DNA of 64,000 nucleotides from NCBI RefSeq assembly GCF_042658365.1, contig NZ_JBHSQC010000015.1; one strand, given 5' to 3'. This document shows positions 1 to 9,161 of this stretch, in pieces. The position numbers and the translations under genes were made by a program. Numbering within the stretch: the first letter of the stretch is position 1; each line of letters starts with the position of its first letter. The notes beneath the pieces were generated by a model. The model made no database searches. It had not been told where the DNA came from and saw only the letters and a program-made list of their open reading frames with translations. This DNA comes from Carnobacterium_A antarcticum. GTDB lineage: Bacteria > Bacillota > Bacilli > Lactobacillales > Carnobacteriaceae.

Positions 1-479
1 CTTCACGTTCAAGTGCCGGTGCGTTGCCGTTGAATATCGAAACGCAAACAAAAGCTTTAGGAGTTGACGATGCTTCTGCAAACTTTTCTGGTACATTTGG
101 CATGTCGATCGGACAAAATGGTTGTGCAGGAGTTTACCCTGCCATGTTGGCGGCAATCGTTGCCCCAACGATGGGCATTGATCTTTTCAGCCCAACCTAT
201 ATCTTGACGATTGTGGCTGTTGTGACCATTAGTTCGTTTGGGGTTGCCGGAGTCGGCGGCGGTGCTACATTTGCTGCTTTAATCGTTTTAGGCGCTTTAG
301 ACTTGCCAGTAGCTATTGTTGGTTTAGTTATTTCAGTTGAACCAGTCATCGATATGGCTCGGACTATGCTGAATGTAAATGATAGCATCTTAGCTGGAAT
401 CATCTCATCAAAACGAATCAATCGTTTTGATGCGGCAGTGTTCAATGATGATGAAGCAATCGTTAAGTCGGATATGTAA
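1..479 (+). CDS. tcyP: Dicarboxylate/amino acid:cation symporter, TcyP-like (3' part only)
   Basis: This is the C-terminal part of a sodium- or proton-coupled symporter of the DAACS family; the frame is already open at base 3 and the start lies before the window. The visible protein opens with SRSSAGALP, which matches the serine-rich re-entrant hairpin loop of this family. A stretch with GTFGMSIGQNG and several hydrophobic segments follows, then a soluble tail. The NGCAGVYPAML region and the short hydrophilic end resemble L-cystine uptake protein TcyP more than glutamate carriers, so cystine import at the membrane is the best guess. Substrate cannot be proved from this fragment. The gene ends alone before a strong terminator. 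Confidence 0.75.
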   Translation, partial: SRSSAGALPLNIETQTKALGVDDASANFSGTFGMSIGQNGCAGVYPAMLAAIVAPTMGIDLFSPTYILTIVAVVTISSFGVAGVGGGATFAALIVLGALDLPVAIVGLVISVEPVIDMARTMLNVNDSILAGIISSKRINRFDAAVFNDDEAIVKSDM

Positions 480-492
480 TAAAATAAACAGC

Positions 493-540
493 AAAAAGCT
501 GAGGGTTCTCCTTTTTAAAAGAGAACCTTCAGCTTTTTTA
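493..540 (+). terminator. Rho-independent terminator of tcyP-like gene
   Basis: An 18-bp inverted repeat (493-510 against 521-538) reads as a stem rich in GAGGGTTCTC/GAGAACC and ends in a T run. It lies 14 bases after the stop codon of the symporter gene. Confidence 0.93.
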
Positions 541-725
541 TTTGCGATTGTATGTGTTGATTGCAAATAAAAGAAAACCTAATCGAAACCAAGTAAGAAG
601 AATTTAAAGTGACAGTAGAAAAATTTCCTTAACTTGATGGCGGTCAATTCCAAATGACCCAAGCCGCGATAAGATAAGAATGTAAAAGAAAGAAATGAGA
701 AATTAAGAAAAAGAAGGAAACGAAT

Positions 726-2636
726 GTGGTTGCTTATATAACTAAACATAAAAATCTTATTACTGTTTTATCAGGAATTTTGATTGCGATCGGTTTTGCT
801 TCTGGTTTTATAGGGAGCGAAAACCTGCAAGATATCGCTTTGATCAGTGCGACTATTATTGCCAGCACCCCTATCTTTATTAAAGCTATCCAATCTTTGA
901 GGATGAAAGCTTTCAGTATCGATCTTCTCGTTAGTATTGCCGTTCTCGGGGCTGTGTATATTGGTGAATACACAGAATCATCGATTGTTACATTTTTGTT
1001 CTTACTAGGAGATTATCTGGAAATGAGAACGCTGGAAAAAACTCGTTCTTCTTTGAGAGAGTTAGTAGACATGGCACCTCAAGAAGCAACGATTCTAAAA
1101 GCAGAAGGGAAAACGGAGACGATTCCGGTGGAAGAGGTCGAGAAAGGCAACCGAGTCATTATTCGTCCCGGCGGAAAAGTTCCGGTTGATGGTGTAATCA
1201 TCTCTGGAAAAGCCTCTATTAACGAGGCCGCTATCACAGGCGAATCGGTGCCGGCTTTTAAAACGATCAACGATAAAGTCTTTAGCGGAACCATTTTGGA
1301 TAATGGGTATATTGAAATCATTGCTGAAAGAGTGGGAGACGACACGACGTTTGCTAAAATCATTGAATTAGTAGAAGAAGCCCAAGAGACGAAATCTAAA
1401 GCCGAAAAGTTCTTGGACCGATTTGCAAATGTGTATACTCCCGCTGTAGTGGTTTTATCTATCTTGATCTATGCTGTCACACGCGACTTGTATTTGGCGA
1501 TCACCTTTTTAGTGATTGCTTGTCCTGGCGCACTTGTTCTCGGAGCTCCTGTTTCTAATGTAGCGGGAATCGGAAATGGCGCAAAAAACGGCGTGTTGAT
1601 CAAAGGTGGAGAGATCATGGATAAATTTGCTAAAGTCGATACACTCGTTTTTGATAAAACCGGAACGTTGACGAAAGGCAAGCCAGAGGTAACCGATATT
1701 CGAACTTTTAACAACTACAATTTGCAAACACTTTTAGGCTTAGCAGCCAAAGCTGAAACGATCTCGGAACACCACCTAGGTCAAACGATTGTCAAAGAAG
1801 CAAAAGCACAAGGAATGGATCTAACGTCTATTGAGTTGCAAGAAGGAGAAGCGATCAAAGGCAATGGCATAAAAGCTGTCGTGAATCACCAACGATTGGT
1901 TGCCGGAAATCGCAAATTGATGCTGGCTGAACGAATCAACTTGCCAGGACAAATCGAAAACTATGCTGTTGGCCGTGAAAAGGCTGGAAACTCGGCTATC
2001 TTTAGTGCAATAGATGGTGAAATCGCTGGAGTGATTTCTATCGCTGACCAAATCCGAGAAGATGCAAAAACGGCATTGGCACAAATGAGAGGAAACGGCG
2101 TCAAAAAAATTGTGATGCTGACGGGAGACAACGAACACACGGCTGAAGCTGTAGCTGCTGAATTAGGGATCGACGAATTTTATGCAGAACTTCTTCCAGA
2201 AAACAAAGTTGAATATGTAAAAAGGTTGAAAGAAAGCGGCCATGTCGTTGCTATGGCAGGCGATGGAATCAATGATGCTCCAGCTATTGCCACCGCCGAT
2301 ATTGGTTTAGCGATGGGTGAAGGGGGGACAGATATTTCGATGGAAACGGCTGATGTTGTTTTGATGGCAGATAAATTGATGCAATTTTCTCATGCTTATT
2401 CTTTAGCAAAAGCTACGACCCGCAATATGCAGCAAAATATCTTTATCGCAGTGGGAGTTGTTTTCTTTCTGTTAACAGGAGTACTGATGGGCGATGTGCA
2501 CTTAGCCTCGGGAATGTTTATTCACGAAGCGAGTGTATTGATTGTTATCCTGAATGCCATGCGCTTGATCCGATTCAATCGCAAACAAACTAAACAAGCA
2601 GAAGAAGAAATCCAAGGGGCCGTGATGAAAGCTTAG
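726..2636 (+). CDS. Heavy-metal-translocating P1B-type ATPase with CPG motif
   Basis: This membrane pump uses ATP to move a metal cation. The protein has the P-type hallmarks: TGES near residue 172, the phosphorylated aspartate in DKTGTLT at residue 310, and GDGINDAP near residue 512. It begins directly with membrane helices and has no N-terminal CxxC metal-binding domain. The membrane metal motif reads C266-P-G (VIACPGALVLG) where most zinc, cadmium and copper pumps have CPC, so the substrate is uncertain. The start is GTG 726, with AAGGAA just upstream; ATG 724 is out of frame. A GGTCA/TGACC inverted repeat at 642-659 may be an operator. The gene stands alone, with a terminator after it. 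Confidence 0.9.
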   Translation: MVAYITKHKNLITVLSGILIAIGFASGFIGSENLQDIALISATIIASTPIFIKAIQSLRMKAFSIDLLVSIAVLGAVYIGEYTESSIVTFLFLLGDYLEMRTLEKTRSSLRELVDMAPQEATILKAEGKTETIPVEEVEKGNRVIIRPGGKVPVDGVIISGKASINEAAITGESVPAFKTINDKVFSGTILDNGYIEIIAERVGDDTTFAKIIELVEEAQETKSKAEKFLDRFANVYTPAVVVLSILIYAVTRDLYLAITFLVIACPGALVLGAPVSNVAGIGNGAKNGVLIKGGEIMDKFAKVDTLVFDKTGTLTKGKPEVTDIRTFNNYNLQTLLGLAAKAETISEHHLGQTIVKEAKAQGMDLTSIELQEGEAIKGNGIKAVVNHQRLVAGNRKLMLAERINLPGQIENYAVGREKAGNSAIFSAIDGEIAGVISIADQIREDAKTALAQMRGNGVKKIVMLTGDNEHTAEAVAAELGIDEFYAELLPENKVEYVKRLKESGHVVAMAGDGINDAPAIATADIGLAMGEGGTDISMETADVVLMADKLMQFSHAYSLAKATTRNMQQNIFIAVGVVFFLLTGVLMGDVHLASGMFIHEASVLIVILNAMRLIRFNRKQTKQAEEEIQGAVMKA

Positions 2637-2678
2637 ATTTTACTAGGCAGAAACGATTATGTTTTAACAGAAGTAATA

Positions 2679-2730
2679 AACAATAGCAGATATAAAGTGA
2701 TTTTTTCACTGTTATATCTGCTGTTGTTTT
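2679..2730. terminator. Bidirectional terminator between P-ATPase and MacB-like operon
   Basis: A long imperfect inverted repeat pairs 2679-2700 with 2706-2728, built around GCAGATAT and ATATCTGC. It is followed by a T run on the plus strand and lies between two convergent genes. Confidence 0.8.
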
Positions 2731-3957
2731 TTATTCGTATCGAAGAGCTTCAATAGGATCAAGTTTTGCGGCTTTTCGAGCTGGATAAATGCCGAAGAAG
2801 ACTCCGACTGCAGTTGAAAAGACGAGTACTAAGACAATGGCACTAAGGGTGACGCTAGGTACAATGTTCAAAGCACCAGCAATCCCGTTGGCCAACAGAA
2901 TGCCTAGAATCAAACCAATGATTCCTCCGATCAAACTTAAAATGACGGCTTCCATTAAAAATTGCATTAAAATGGTTCCAGTCGTTGCGCCCAGTGCTTT
3001 ACGGGTCCCGATTTCACGTGTTCTTTCAGTGACGGAGACCAACATAATATTCATGACACCGATTCCTCCAACTAGAAGAGCAATCGCTGCGACTGCGGCA
3101 ATAAAGTTAACGAATAAACTTAAAACGGAATTGACTTGATCTAAAGCTTGTAAGAAATTGGTTGCGGTATAGTAATCTTTGCCTAGAGCATCATGTCTGG
3201 TTTCCAATAAACGAACCATTTGATTGGAAGCTGATTCGATAGCTTCTTTATCGGCTACTTGAACGGTTAAACTGTCCATAGTGACGACGCTGGAATTTAA
3301 TTTTTCCATCGTAGTTAAAGGTAAAGCCAGGTATACCGGTATTTGGCTTAAATCAAATGAACCTTGCAGCTGTTCAAAAGTTCCTTTGACAACTCCAACA
3401 ATCTGCAAGCGGATGCTGTTGCCGGCATCTCCGCTGAGTTGCAATGACTCGCCGACCACGTTTGTGCGGTCATTAAACAATGCTTTAGCCGTGTCTTCAC
3501 TGACGACCGCTACATTTTTAGCATCTTGATAATCTGTTTGATTAAAGTAGCGGCCATAAACGAGAGAACTATCCATCGTTTGGTTAGTGTATTGCATATC
3601 AGGAGTTCCGCTTAAAGCGAGAGCTGTTCGTTTATCAAATTCGGATTCGACTGAAGCGCCAATCGTTTTATCTGGAGAAATATGGGTTATCGCAGGGATA
3701 GCGGCTTTTAACGCTTTAATGTCCTCATCTGTAAATGCGTCTTGGCTGGTTGCTTCTTCGCTCAAAGTGACTGAGATGGTAGAAGCGCCTAAATCATCAA
3801 ACGTTCCGGTGATTTCAGATGTCGCACCGTTGCCGACTGCTAAAATGGCAATTACTGCAGCGATCCCGATAATGATTCCCAACATCGTAAGAAATGACCG
3901 CATTTTATTCGCAAAAATACTGTCGATCGCCATCTTAAAATTTTCTTTAATATTCAA
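2731..3957 (-). CDS. ABC exporter permease, MacB/YknZ-like (FtsX family)
   Basis: This is the membrane subunit of a MacB-type exporter. It has one N-terminal helix (about residues 18-43), a large extracytoplasmic domain of about 230 residues, and three C-terminal helices forming an FtsX-type domain. The ERTREIGTRKALGA coupling motif sits between the second and third helices. Start is TTG 3957, with AAGGAGC upstream. It is the last gene of a three-gene operon with the ATPase (15-base gap) and the adaptor. By family knowledge such complexes export peptides, macrolides or envelope toxins (compare B. subtilis YknXYZ and YvrPON); the substrate here is unknown. Confidence 0.88.
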   Translation of the reverse strand: MNIKENFKMAIDSIFANKMRSFLTMLGIIIGIAAVIAILAVGNGATSEITGTFDDLGASTISVTLSEEATSQDAFTDEDIKALKAAIPAITHISPDKTIGASVESEFDKRTALALSGTPDMQYTNQTMDSSLVYGRYFNQTDYQDAKNVAVVSEDTAKALFNDRTNVVGESLQLSGDAGNSIRLQIVGVVKGTFEQLQGSFDLSQIPVYLALPLTTMEKLNSSVVTMDSLTVQVADKEAIESASNQMVRLLETRHDALGKDYYTATNFLQALDQVNSVLSLFVNFIAAVAAIALLVGGIGVMNIMLVSVTERTREIGTRKALGATTGTILMQFLMEAVILSLIGGIIGLILGILLANGIAGALNIVPSVTLSAIVLVLVFSTAVGVFFGIYPARKAAKLDPIEALRYE

Positions 3958-3972
3958 AGTCTTAGCTCCTTT

Positions 3973-4662
3973 CTACAAGATTTCTGGTTTTTGAAGACGG
4001 TCATCTTGAAGCGAACCATCAAAAAATGAAACGATGCGTTTCGTATAGATAGCGACTTCTGGTTCATGAGTTACCATGACGATCGTTGTGCCTTCCGCGT
4101 TAAGTTCTTGGAAAATACGCAAAATGTCGATGGTCGTTTTAGAATCCAAGTTGCCTGTTGGCTCATCGGCCATTAAAACAGAAGGGTTATTAACAATAGC
4201 TCGGGCAATGGCCACGCGCTGTTTCTGTCCTCCTGAAATTTCATTCGGTTTGTGTTTGACGCGGTCGCCTAGTCCCACGCGTTCTAAAGCTTTCAAAGCG
4301 CGTTTTTTCCGTTCTTTTGCTGGGACACCAGCATAAACCATCGGCAATTCAACGTTTTCTAAAATCGTCATGCGGGGCATTAGATTGAAAGACTGAAAAA
4401 CAAAACCGATTTCTTTGTTGCGGACACGAGCACTTTCATTGTCTCGTAAATCACTGACATCTTTTCCATTCAACTGGTATGTCCCGGAATCGAAACGATC
4501 CAGCAGCCCAAGAATATTCATCATTGTGGATTTACCCGAACCGCTGGGTCCCATGATAGCTGTGAATTCGCCTTTTTCGATTTTTAAAGAGATATCATTT
4601 AATGCGATAAGTGTTTCGTCACCTGTTTGATACGTTTTGACGATATGGTTTAATTCAATCAT
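3973..4662 (-). CDS. ABC exporter ATP-binding protein, MacB/YknY-like
   Basis: This is the ATPase that energises the exporter encoded beside it. Visible motifs are Walker A GPSGSGKST near residue 39, the signature ISGGQKQRVAIARA, Walker B VLMADEPTGNLDS and a switch histidine in VMVTHEP. At 229 residues it has the normal length for the LolD/MacB type. It lies 15 bases after the adaptor gene and 15 before the permease gene, so the three are almost surely co-transcribed and assembled as one complex at the membrane. Confidence 0.92.
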   Translation of the reverse strand: MIELNHIVKTYQTGDETLIALNDISLKIEKGEFTAIMGPSGSGKSTMMNILGLLDRFDSGTYQLNGKDVSDLRDNESARVRNKEIGFVFQSFNLMPRMTILENVELPMVYAGVPAKERKKRALKALERVGLGDRVKHKPNEISGGQKQRVAIARAIVNNPSVLMADEPTGNLDSKTTIDILRIFQELNAEGTTIVMVTHEPEVAIYTKRIVSFFDGSLQDDRLQKPEIL

Positions 4663-4677
4663 CTTTTTGCCGCCTTT

Positions 4678-5538
4678 CTATTTCGCCGTTACTGCAACGC
4701 CATTTTTCACTTTTTCATCTGGTGATAAAATGACCGTTTGGCCTGCTGACAAACCTTCTTTTACCTCAACTGCTGAATCCGATTGAATGCCGGTTTCAAT
4801 TGTTTGTGCATGAGCTTTGCCGTTTTCAACCGTATAAACAAAGGGTTGATTTTCTTCATTGTAAAGCAAAGCTTCAATCGGCAAAGAAATTGCCTGTTCA
4901 GCGGTATTGGTCGTAATGGCTACATCAATATCAAACCCTGCATATAGACCTTCGGGCGGAGTATCAAATTCAACCGTAGCAGCTAAGGCTGTTGTATTCC
5001 CAGTTTGAGCCGTTGTTGTTGTAGCAATCGGATCAATATGAGCCACTGTTCCGTCAAATGTTTTTGATCCATTTGTCAAGGTAACCGATTGACCTTCTTT
5101 AACAATAGGAGCATCTGATTTAGTCAACTGAATGCCCACTTTCAAATGGGACAAGTCAGCTACTGTAATGGCGGCTTCTCCGGTTTGTGAGCTTAAATCA
5201 ACTTCGTCCGGTGTGATGGTGACGGCTGTCACGGTTCCATCAAAGTGAGCTGTTTGAGCAGTACCGTCTTGATACAGAACCAAACGGTCATCTTCTTCAA
5301 CTTGATCGCCTACAGCGACATCAAGTTCAGAAACGACTCCTTGGCCGTAAACGTCTTGTGTTTTATCTGCTTCCAATATTCCGGTAGTCGTAAGAGTTTC
5401 GACAATTGTTTCTTCTGTTGCTTCATCGGTTCTGACGGAAAGTGTTTCTTCCTTATTAGAAGAGCTATAGACGGTGTATCCAATAAAAACGACAACAACT
5501 ACAGCAGCAAGCAGGCCGATTATTTTCTTTGTGTTCAT
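4678..5538 (-). CDS. MacA/HlyD-family adaptor of MacB-type exporter (YknX-like)
   Basis: This is the membrane-fusion-type adaptor of the exporter. An N-terminal anchor helix (about residues 5-24) is followed by a beta-barrel/lipoyl-type region with a short hairpin. At 286 residues it is shorter than E. coli MacA (about 370) because the coiled coil is reduced, as is usual in Gram-positives that have no outer-membrane partner. It is the first gene of the operon. ATG 5538 follows AAAGGATG. The promoter and a perfect palindrome lie just upstream (see 5597-5646), so expression is probably regulated, but no regulator gene is adjacent. Confidence 0.85.
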   Translation of the reverse strand: MNTKKIIGLLAAVVVVVFIGYTVYSSSNKEETLSVRTDEATEETIVETLTTTGILEADKTQDVYGQGVVSELDVAVGDQVEEDDRLVLYQDGTAQTAHFDGTVTAVTITPDEVDLSSQTGEAAITVADLSHLKVGIQLTKSDAPIVKEGQSVTLTNGSKTFDGTVAHIDPIATTTTAQTGNTTALAATVEFDTPPEGLYAGFDIDVAITTNTAEQAISLPIEALLYNEENQPFVYTVENGKAHAQTIETGIQSDSAVEVKEGLSAGQTVILSPDEKVKNGVAVTAK

Positions 5539-5596
5539 AAGTTAACGCATCCTTTCTGAATTCATCTAACGAGAAAATAACCTCTCGCGTAAGATT

Positions 5597-5646
5597 GTGA
5601 CAGATTGTCACCTGTTTAGTATAGCGGTTTTGTTTTTCAACGTCTA
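5597..5646 (-). promoter_or_regulatory. Promoter and palindromic operator of the MacAB-like operon
   Basis: On the minus strand a -35-like TAGACG (5641-5646) and a -10 TATACT (5618-5623) are separated by 17 bases. The inverted repeat GTGACA-N3-TGTCAC (5597-5611) covers about +1 to +15, the position of a repressor operator. The regulator is not identified. Confidence 0.6.
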
Positions 5647-5792
5647 GTGGAGAGCTTTATAGAAGCAAAAGCTTTCAAAATAAAAATAGAGTGAGCAAAT
5701 GACTCAAATATTTTCAAAATAAAGTGTATAGTAAGAGCAAATGAATCAAAAGGTTATCAGACAAAAAAAGAGAGATAATGAGGAGGATTCTT

Positions 5793-6527
5793 ATGAAATC
5801 GGAGTTGTTTGTGATCGGAGACATCCATGGTCAAATCACCCTTTTTAAAGAGATGTTGACCCATTGGAATGAATCTTCTCAGCAATTGCTTTTCATTGGA
5901 GATTTAGGTGATCGTGGAGAAAACCCAAAAGCTTGTTTCTTATTGGCTAAAGAACTGATCGAGCAAAAAGGTGCTATCTGTTTAAGAGGCAATCACGAAG
6001 AAATGTTGTTAAATTTCTTGAAAGAACCCGAAGAAAATTATGCTCTTTACCGTTTAAATGGAGGAATGCATACACTAGAAACTTTGCTGCATCCAGGATT
6101 GGATGAAGAATATTCTCCAACGGAAATGGTCATGATGATCAACAGCCGCTATCCGGAATTAAAATCATTTTTAGAAAGCTTGCCATTGTATTATGAATGG
6201 GGCGATTACCTTTTTGTTCATGCAGGCGTTGATTTAACTAAAAAAGATTGGAAAGATACTTCTGCAAAAGATTTTGTGTGGATTCGTGAACCGTTTCATC
6301 GGCTGAAAAATAAGACAGGAAAAATAATTGTTTTTGGGCACACTGTTACACCAGCTCTTTATGGAGACAACCAAACGACTGATTTGTGGATGCAAGACGG
6401 CAAAATTGGAATTGACGGCGGCGCCGTTTATGGCGGTGCTTTGCATGGGGTTGTTTTTACTTCAACTGAATTGCTTAAAGACTATAAACTGCCGAACAAA
6501 GGATATGTTTGGGACGGAATGAGTTAG
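5793..6527 (+). CDS. Metallophosphoesterase, PPP-type serine/threonine phosphatase-like
   Basis: This cytoplasmic metal-dependent phosphoesterase has 244 residues. It carries the full PPP signature: GDIHG (residues 8-12), GDLGDRGEN and GNHEE, followed by a VHAG and a GHT metal-binding loop. Such proteins remove phosphate from serine/threonine or split diadenosine polyphosphates; the two cannot be told apart here. I place the start at ATG 5793, because AGGAGG at 5781-5786 has ideal spacing to it. An in-frame ATG at 5778 lies upstream of that ribosome site and is unlikely. It ends 36 bases before the OpuCA-like gene, and co-transcription is possible. Confidence 0.85.
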   Translation: MKSELFVIGDIHGQITLFKEMLTHWNESSQQLLFIGDLGDRGENPKACFLLAKELIEQKGAICLRGNHEEMLLNFLKEPEENYALYRLNGGMHTLETLLHPGLDEEYSPTEMVMMINSRYPELKSFLESLPLYYEWGDYLFVHAGVDLTKKDWKDTSAKDFVWIREPFHRLKNKTGKIIVFGHTVTPALYGDNQTTDLWMQDGKIGIDGGAVYGGALHGVVFTSTELLKDYKLPNKGYVWDGMS

Positions 6528-6563
6528 TCATTCAGAAAAATACGCGGCATTAGGAGAATGAAT

Positions 6564-7544
6564 ATGATTGAGTTTAAAGATGTATCGAAAGCCTATACAC
6601 CGGGTCAACCGGTCGTATCAAACCTGAATTTAGAAATAAGAGACGGCGAGTTTTTTGTGCTGATTGGTCCCAGCGGCTGCGGCAAGACCACGACGTTAAA
6701 AATGATCAACCGGTTGATCACGTTAACGACTGGGTATATTTATGTGGACAACAAACCCATCAGCAATTACAATATCCAAGAATTGCGTTGGAATATGGGA
6801 TACGTTTTACAGCAAATTGCCTTATTTCCAAATATGACGGTCGAAGAAAATATAACGGTCGTACCAGAGATGAAAAAGTGGAGCAAAGAACAAATGCATG
6901 ATCGTGTGACGGAACTGCTTGAAAGCATTGGGTTAGACGAAGACGATTACCGACAGCGTAAGATATCCGAGTTATCCGGTGGGGAACAACAACGCATTGG
7001 CGTAGTCCGGGCATTAGCAGCCGATCCTGATATTATTTTAATGGATGAGCCTTTTAGTGCATTGGATCCCATCAGTCGGCATAATCTTCAAAAAGATGTC
7101 GCCGATTTGCAAAAGAAATGGAAAAAAACAGTAGTGTTTGTAACGCATGACATGCAAGAAGCATTAACATTGGGCGATCGCATTTGTTTGATGAATGAAG
7201 GACAGATCGTACAAGTCGGCACACCTGATGAGATTCGAAACCATCCTAAAAACGACTTTGTTCGAGACTTTTTGAGATCCGGAAATATTGAAGCTGTTGA
7301 GACACAAACGATTGAACAACTAATTAAAATTGGTTATTTGTCAGCTATTAAACCAAATGCCGGTACTGTACAAGGATCTTTTTTAAGAAACAACGATACG
7401 ATCGATCAATTGGTCCTTGCATTAGCAAAAGAATCTGAGGTTTTTATCAAAGATAAAAACGACCAAGTAATCGGTAAAGTAACCCAAGCACATCTGCTCA
7501 GTTATTTAGCTGAAACGATCGCGATTAGAGGTGAAGCTGAATGA
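6564..7544 (+). CDS. opuCA: Osmoprotectant ABC importer ATPase, OpuCA-like
   Basis: This is the ATP-binding subunit of a glycine betaine/carnitine/choline importer. It has Walker A GPSGCGKTT, the signature LSGGEQQRIGVVRA and Walker B IILMDEPFSALDP. After the ATPase core (about residues 1-240) the C-terminal 80 residues form a weak CBS-type region, as expected for OpuCA. The start is put at ATG 6564, because TAGGAG is 7 bases before it; ATG 6558 is too close. Its stop overlaps the start of the next gene by 4 bases (ATGA), which indicates translational coupling. These systems respond to osmotic or cold stress. Confidence 0.92.
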   Translation: MIEFKDVSKAYTPGQPVVSNLNLEIRDGEFFVLIGPSGCGKTTTLKMINRLITLTTGYIYVDNKPISNYNIQELRWNMGYVLQQIALFPNMTVEENITVVPEMKKWSKEQMHDRVTELLESIGLDEDDYRQRKISELSGGEQQRIGVVRALAADPDIILMDEPFSALDPISRHNLQKDVADLQKKWKKTVVFVTHDMQEALTLGDRICLMNEGQIVQVGTPDEIRNHPKNDFVRDFLRSGNIEAVETQTIEQLIKIGYLSAIKPNAGTVQGSFLRNNDTIDQLVLALAKESEVFIKDKNDQVIGKVTQAHLLSYLAETIAIRGEAE

Positions 7545-9058
7545 CGGAATTTATTGCTACCTTCCAGAACCGAAAAGAAGCACTGTGGACCGCATTGATC
7601 GAACATATGCAATTATCCTTTATTTCACTTTTGATTGCTGTCGTTATTGCAGTGCCTCTGGCTATTTATTTGACCAATCATAAAAAAATCGCCAGTCCGA
7701 TTATTCAAGTAACAGCTATTTTTCAGACGATACCTTCTTTGGCTCTGCTTGGATTAATGATCCCATTAGTGGGAATCGGTTCTGTCCCAGCTATTATTGC
7801 TTTAGTTATTTATGCTTTGCTGCCTATTTTAAGAAACACTTATACAGGGTTAATGGAAATTGACCCTTCTCTAAATGAAGCAGCTGATGCGATGGGTATG
7901 GACCGATGGCGGAAATTGATGAAAGTGCAAATACCGATTGCAATGCCCATTATTATGGCAGGGATCCGTAACGCAATGGTTTTGATTATCGGAACTGGAA
8001 CGATTGCTGCTCTGATTGGTGCTGGTGGTCTCGGAAGCTTGATTTTATTAGGGATCGACCGCGGAAATAATTATTTGATCTTAATGGGAGCTATCCCGGC
8101 AGCCATTTTGGCTGTAGGATTTGATTACTTGCTGAGTTATTTTGAGAAAGTTTCTTTTGAAAAAACCATTAAGATCCTTGGTGCTGTGACTGTTATCATT
8201 TTAGGATTATTGATTATTCCTTTGGTCACTGGCAAAGATAAAGAAATCGTTATTGCTGGCAAGCTGGGGGCAGAACCCGAGATCATCATGAATATGTACA
8301 AACAATTAATTGAAGAACAAACCGATTTGACAGTTAGTTTAGAACCCAATATGGGAAAAACGACATTTGTCTTTAACGCATTAGAAGCCGGAAATATTGA
8401 TATTTATACGGAATACACCGGAACGATTCTGGCGACTTTTTTAAACGAAGAAGCCGTTTCAACGGATGAAAAAGAAGTATTCGAACAAGCCAAAACAGGT
8501 TTAACCGAACAATACGAAATGACCTTGTTGGAACCGATGGATTTTAATAATACTTATGCACTAGCAGTTACTAAAGACTTAGCAGAAGACTTCCAATTGA
8601 AGACGATTTCTGATCTGCTTCCGGTCGCCGATGAAGTAAAAGCCGGGTTCACACTGGAATTTGCTGACCGACAAGATGGGTACTTGGGGATTCAAGACTT
8701 ATATGGTTTAACGTTTAATGATCTGCAGACGATGGAACCTAAGTTGCGCTATGCAGCCATTGAAACAGGCGACATCAATTTAGTAGATGCTTATTCGACG
8801 GATAGTGAATTAGCAGAATACGATTTGACCGTTTTGGAAGACGATAAAGGCTTATTTCCTCCTTATCAAGGAGCGCCGCTGCTGTTAACCGAGACGTTAG
8901 AGGAACACCCAGAGCTGGCAGAAATTCTAAATCAGTTGGGCGGTAAAATCACAGACGATGAAATGCGTCAAATGAATTATGAAGTGAATAAAAACAGTGT
9001 GCCGCCCCAAAAAGTTGCACATGATTATCTGCTCGAACATGAATTAATAGAAAATTAA
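7541..9058 (+). CDS. Osmoprotectant ABC importer, fused permease and substrate-binding protein
   Basis: The membrane permease and the extracellular binding domain of the OpuC-type importer are joined in one chain of 505 residues. Residues 1-225 hold about six helices with the EAADAMGMDRWRKLMKVQIP coupling region. Residues 235-500 form an OpuAC/ProX-like domain with the family pattern EYTGTIL and DAYSTDSE. The fusion is the BusAB arrangement known from lactic acid bacteria and replaces separate OpuCB, OpuCC and OpuCD. It overlaps the ATPase gene by 4 bases and ends before a strong terminator, so the unit is a compact two-gene operon. Confidence 0.92.
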   Translation: MTEFIATFQNRKEALWTALIEHMQLSFISLLIAVVIAVPLAIYLTNHKKIASPIIQVTAIFQTIPSLALLGLMIPLVGIGSVPAIIALVIYALLPILRNTYTGLMEIDPSLNEAADAMGMDRWRKLMKVQIPIAMPIIMAGIRNAMVLIIGTGTIAALIGAGGLGSLILLGIDRGNNYLILMGAIPAAILAVGFDYLLSYFEKVSFEKTIKILGAVTVIILGLLIIPLVTGKDKEIVIAGKLGAEPEIIMNMYKQLIEEQTDLTVSLEPNMGKTTFVFNALEAGNIDIYTEYTGTILATFLNEEAVSTDEKEVFEQAKTGLTEQYEMTLLEPMDFNNTYALAVTKDLAEDFQLKTISDLLPVADEVKAGFTLEFADRQDGYLGIQDLYGLTFNDLQTMEPKLRYAAIETGDINLVDAYSTDSELAEYDLTVLEDDKGLFPPYQGAPLLLTETLEEHPELAEILNQLGGKITDDEMRQMNYEVNKNSVPPQKVAHDYLLEHELIEN

Positions 9059-9061
9059 AGG

Positions 9062-9100
9062 AACAAGACGTCCTAGCATATCGTTAGGACGTCTTGTTGA
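9062..9100 (+). terminator. Terminator of the osmoprotectant operon
   Basis: A perfect 14-bp inverted repeat, AACAAGACGTCCTA (9062-9075) against TAGGACGTCTTGTT (9085-9098), starts 4 bases after the stop codon. The T-rich tail is short. Confidence 0.85.
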
Positions 9101-9161
9101 TTAACTTGAGAAAAAAATGTATGGTAAACTAAGAAATTAATGAAAGAAACGGAGCGATTCA

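Noticed and set aside
5778..5792. Upstream start for the PPP-type phosphatase
   Set aside because: The AGGAGG ribosome site lies between this ATG and ATG 5793, so it serves the later start.
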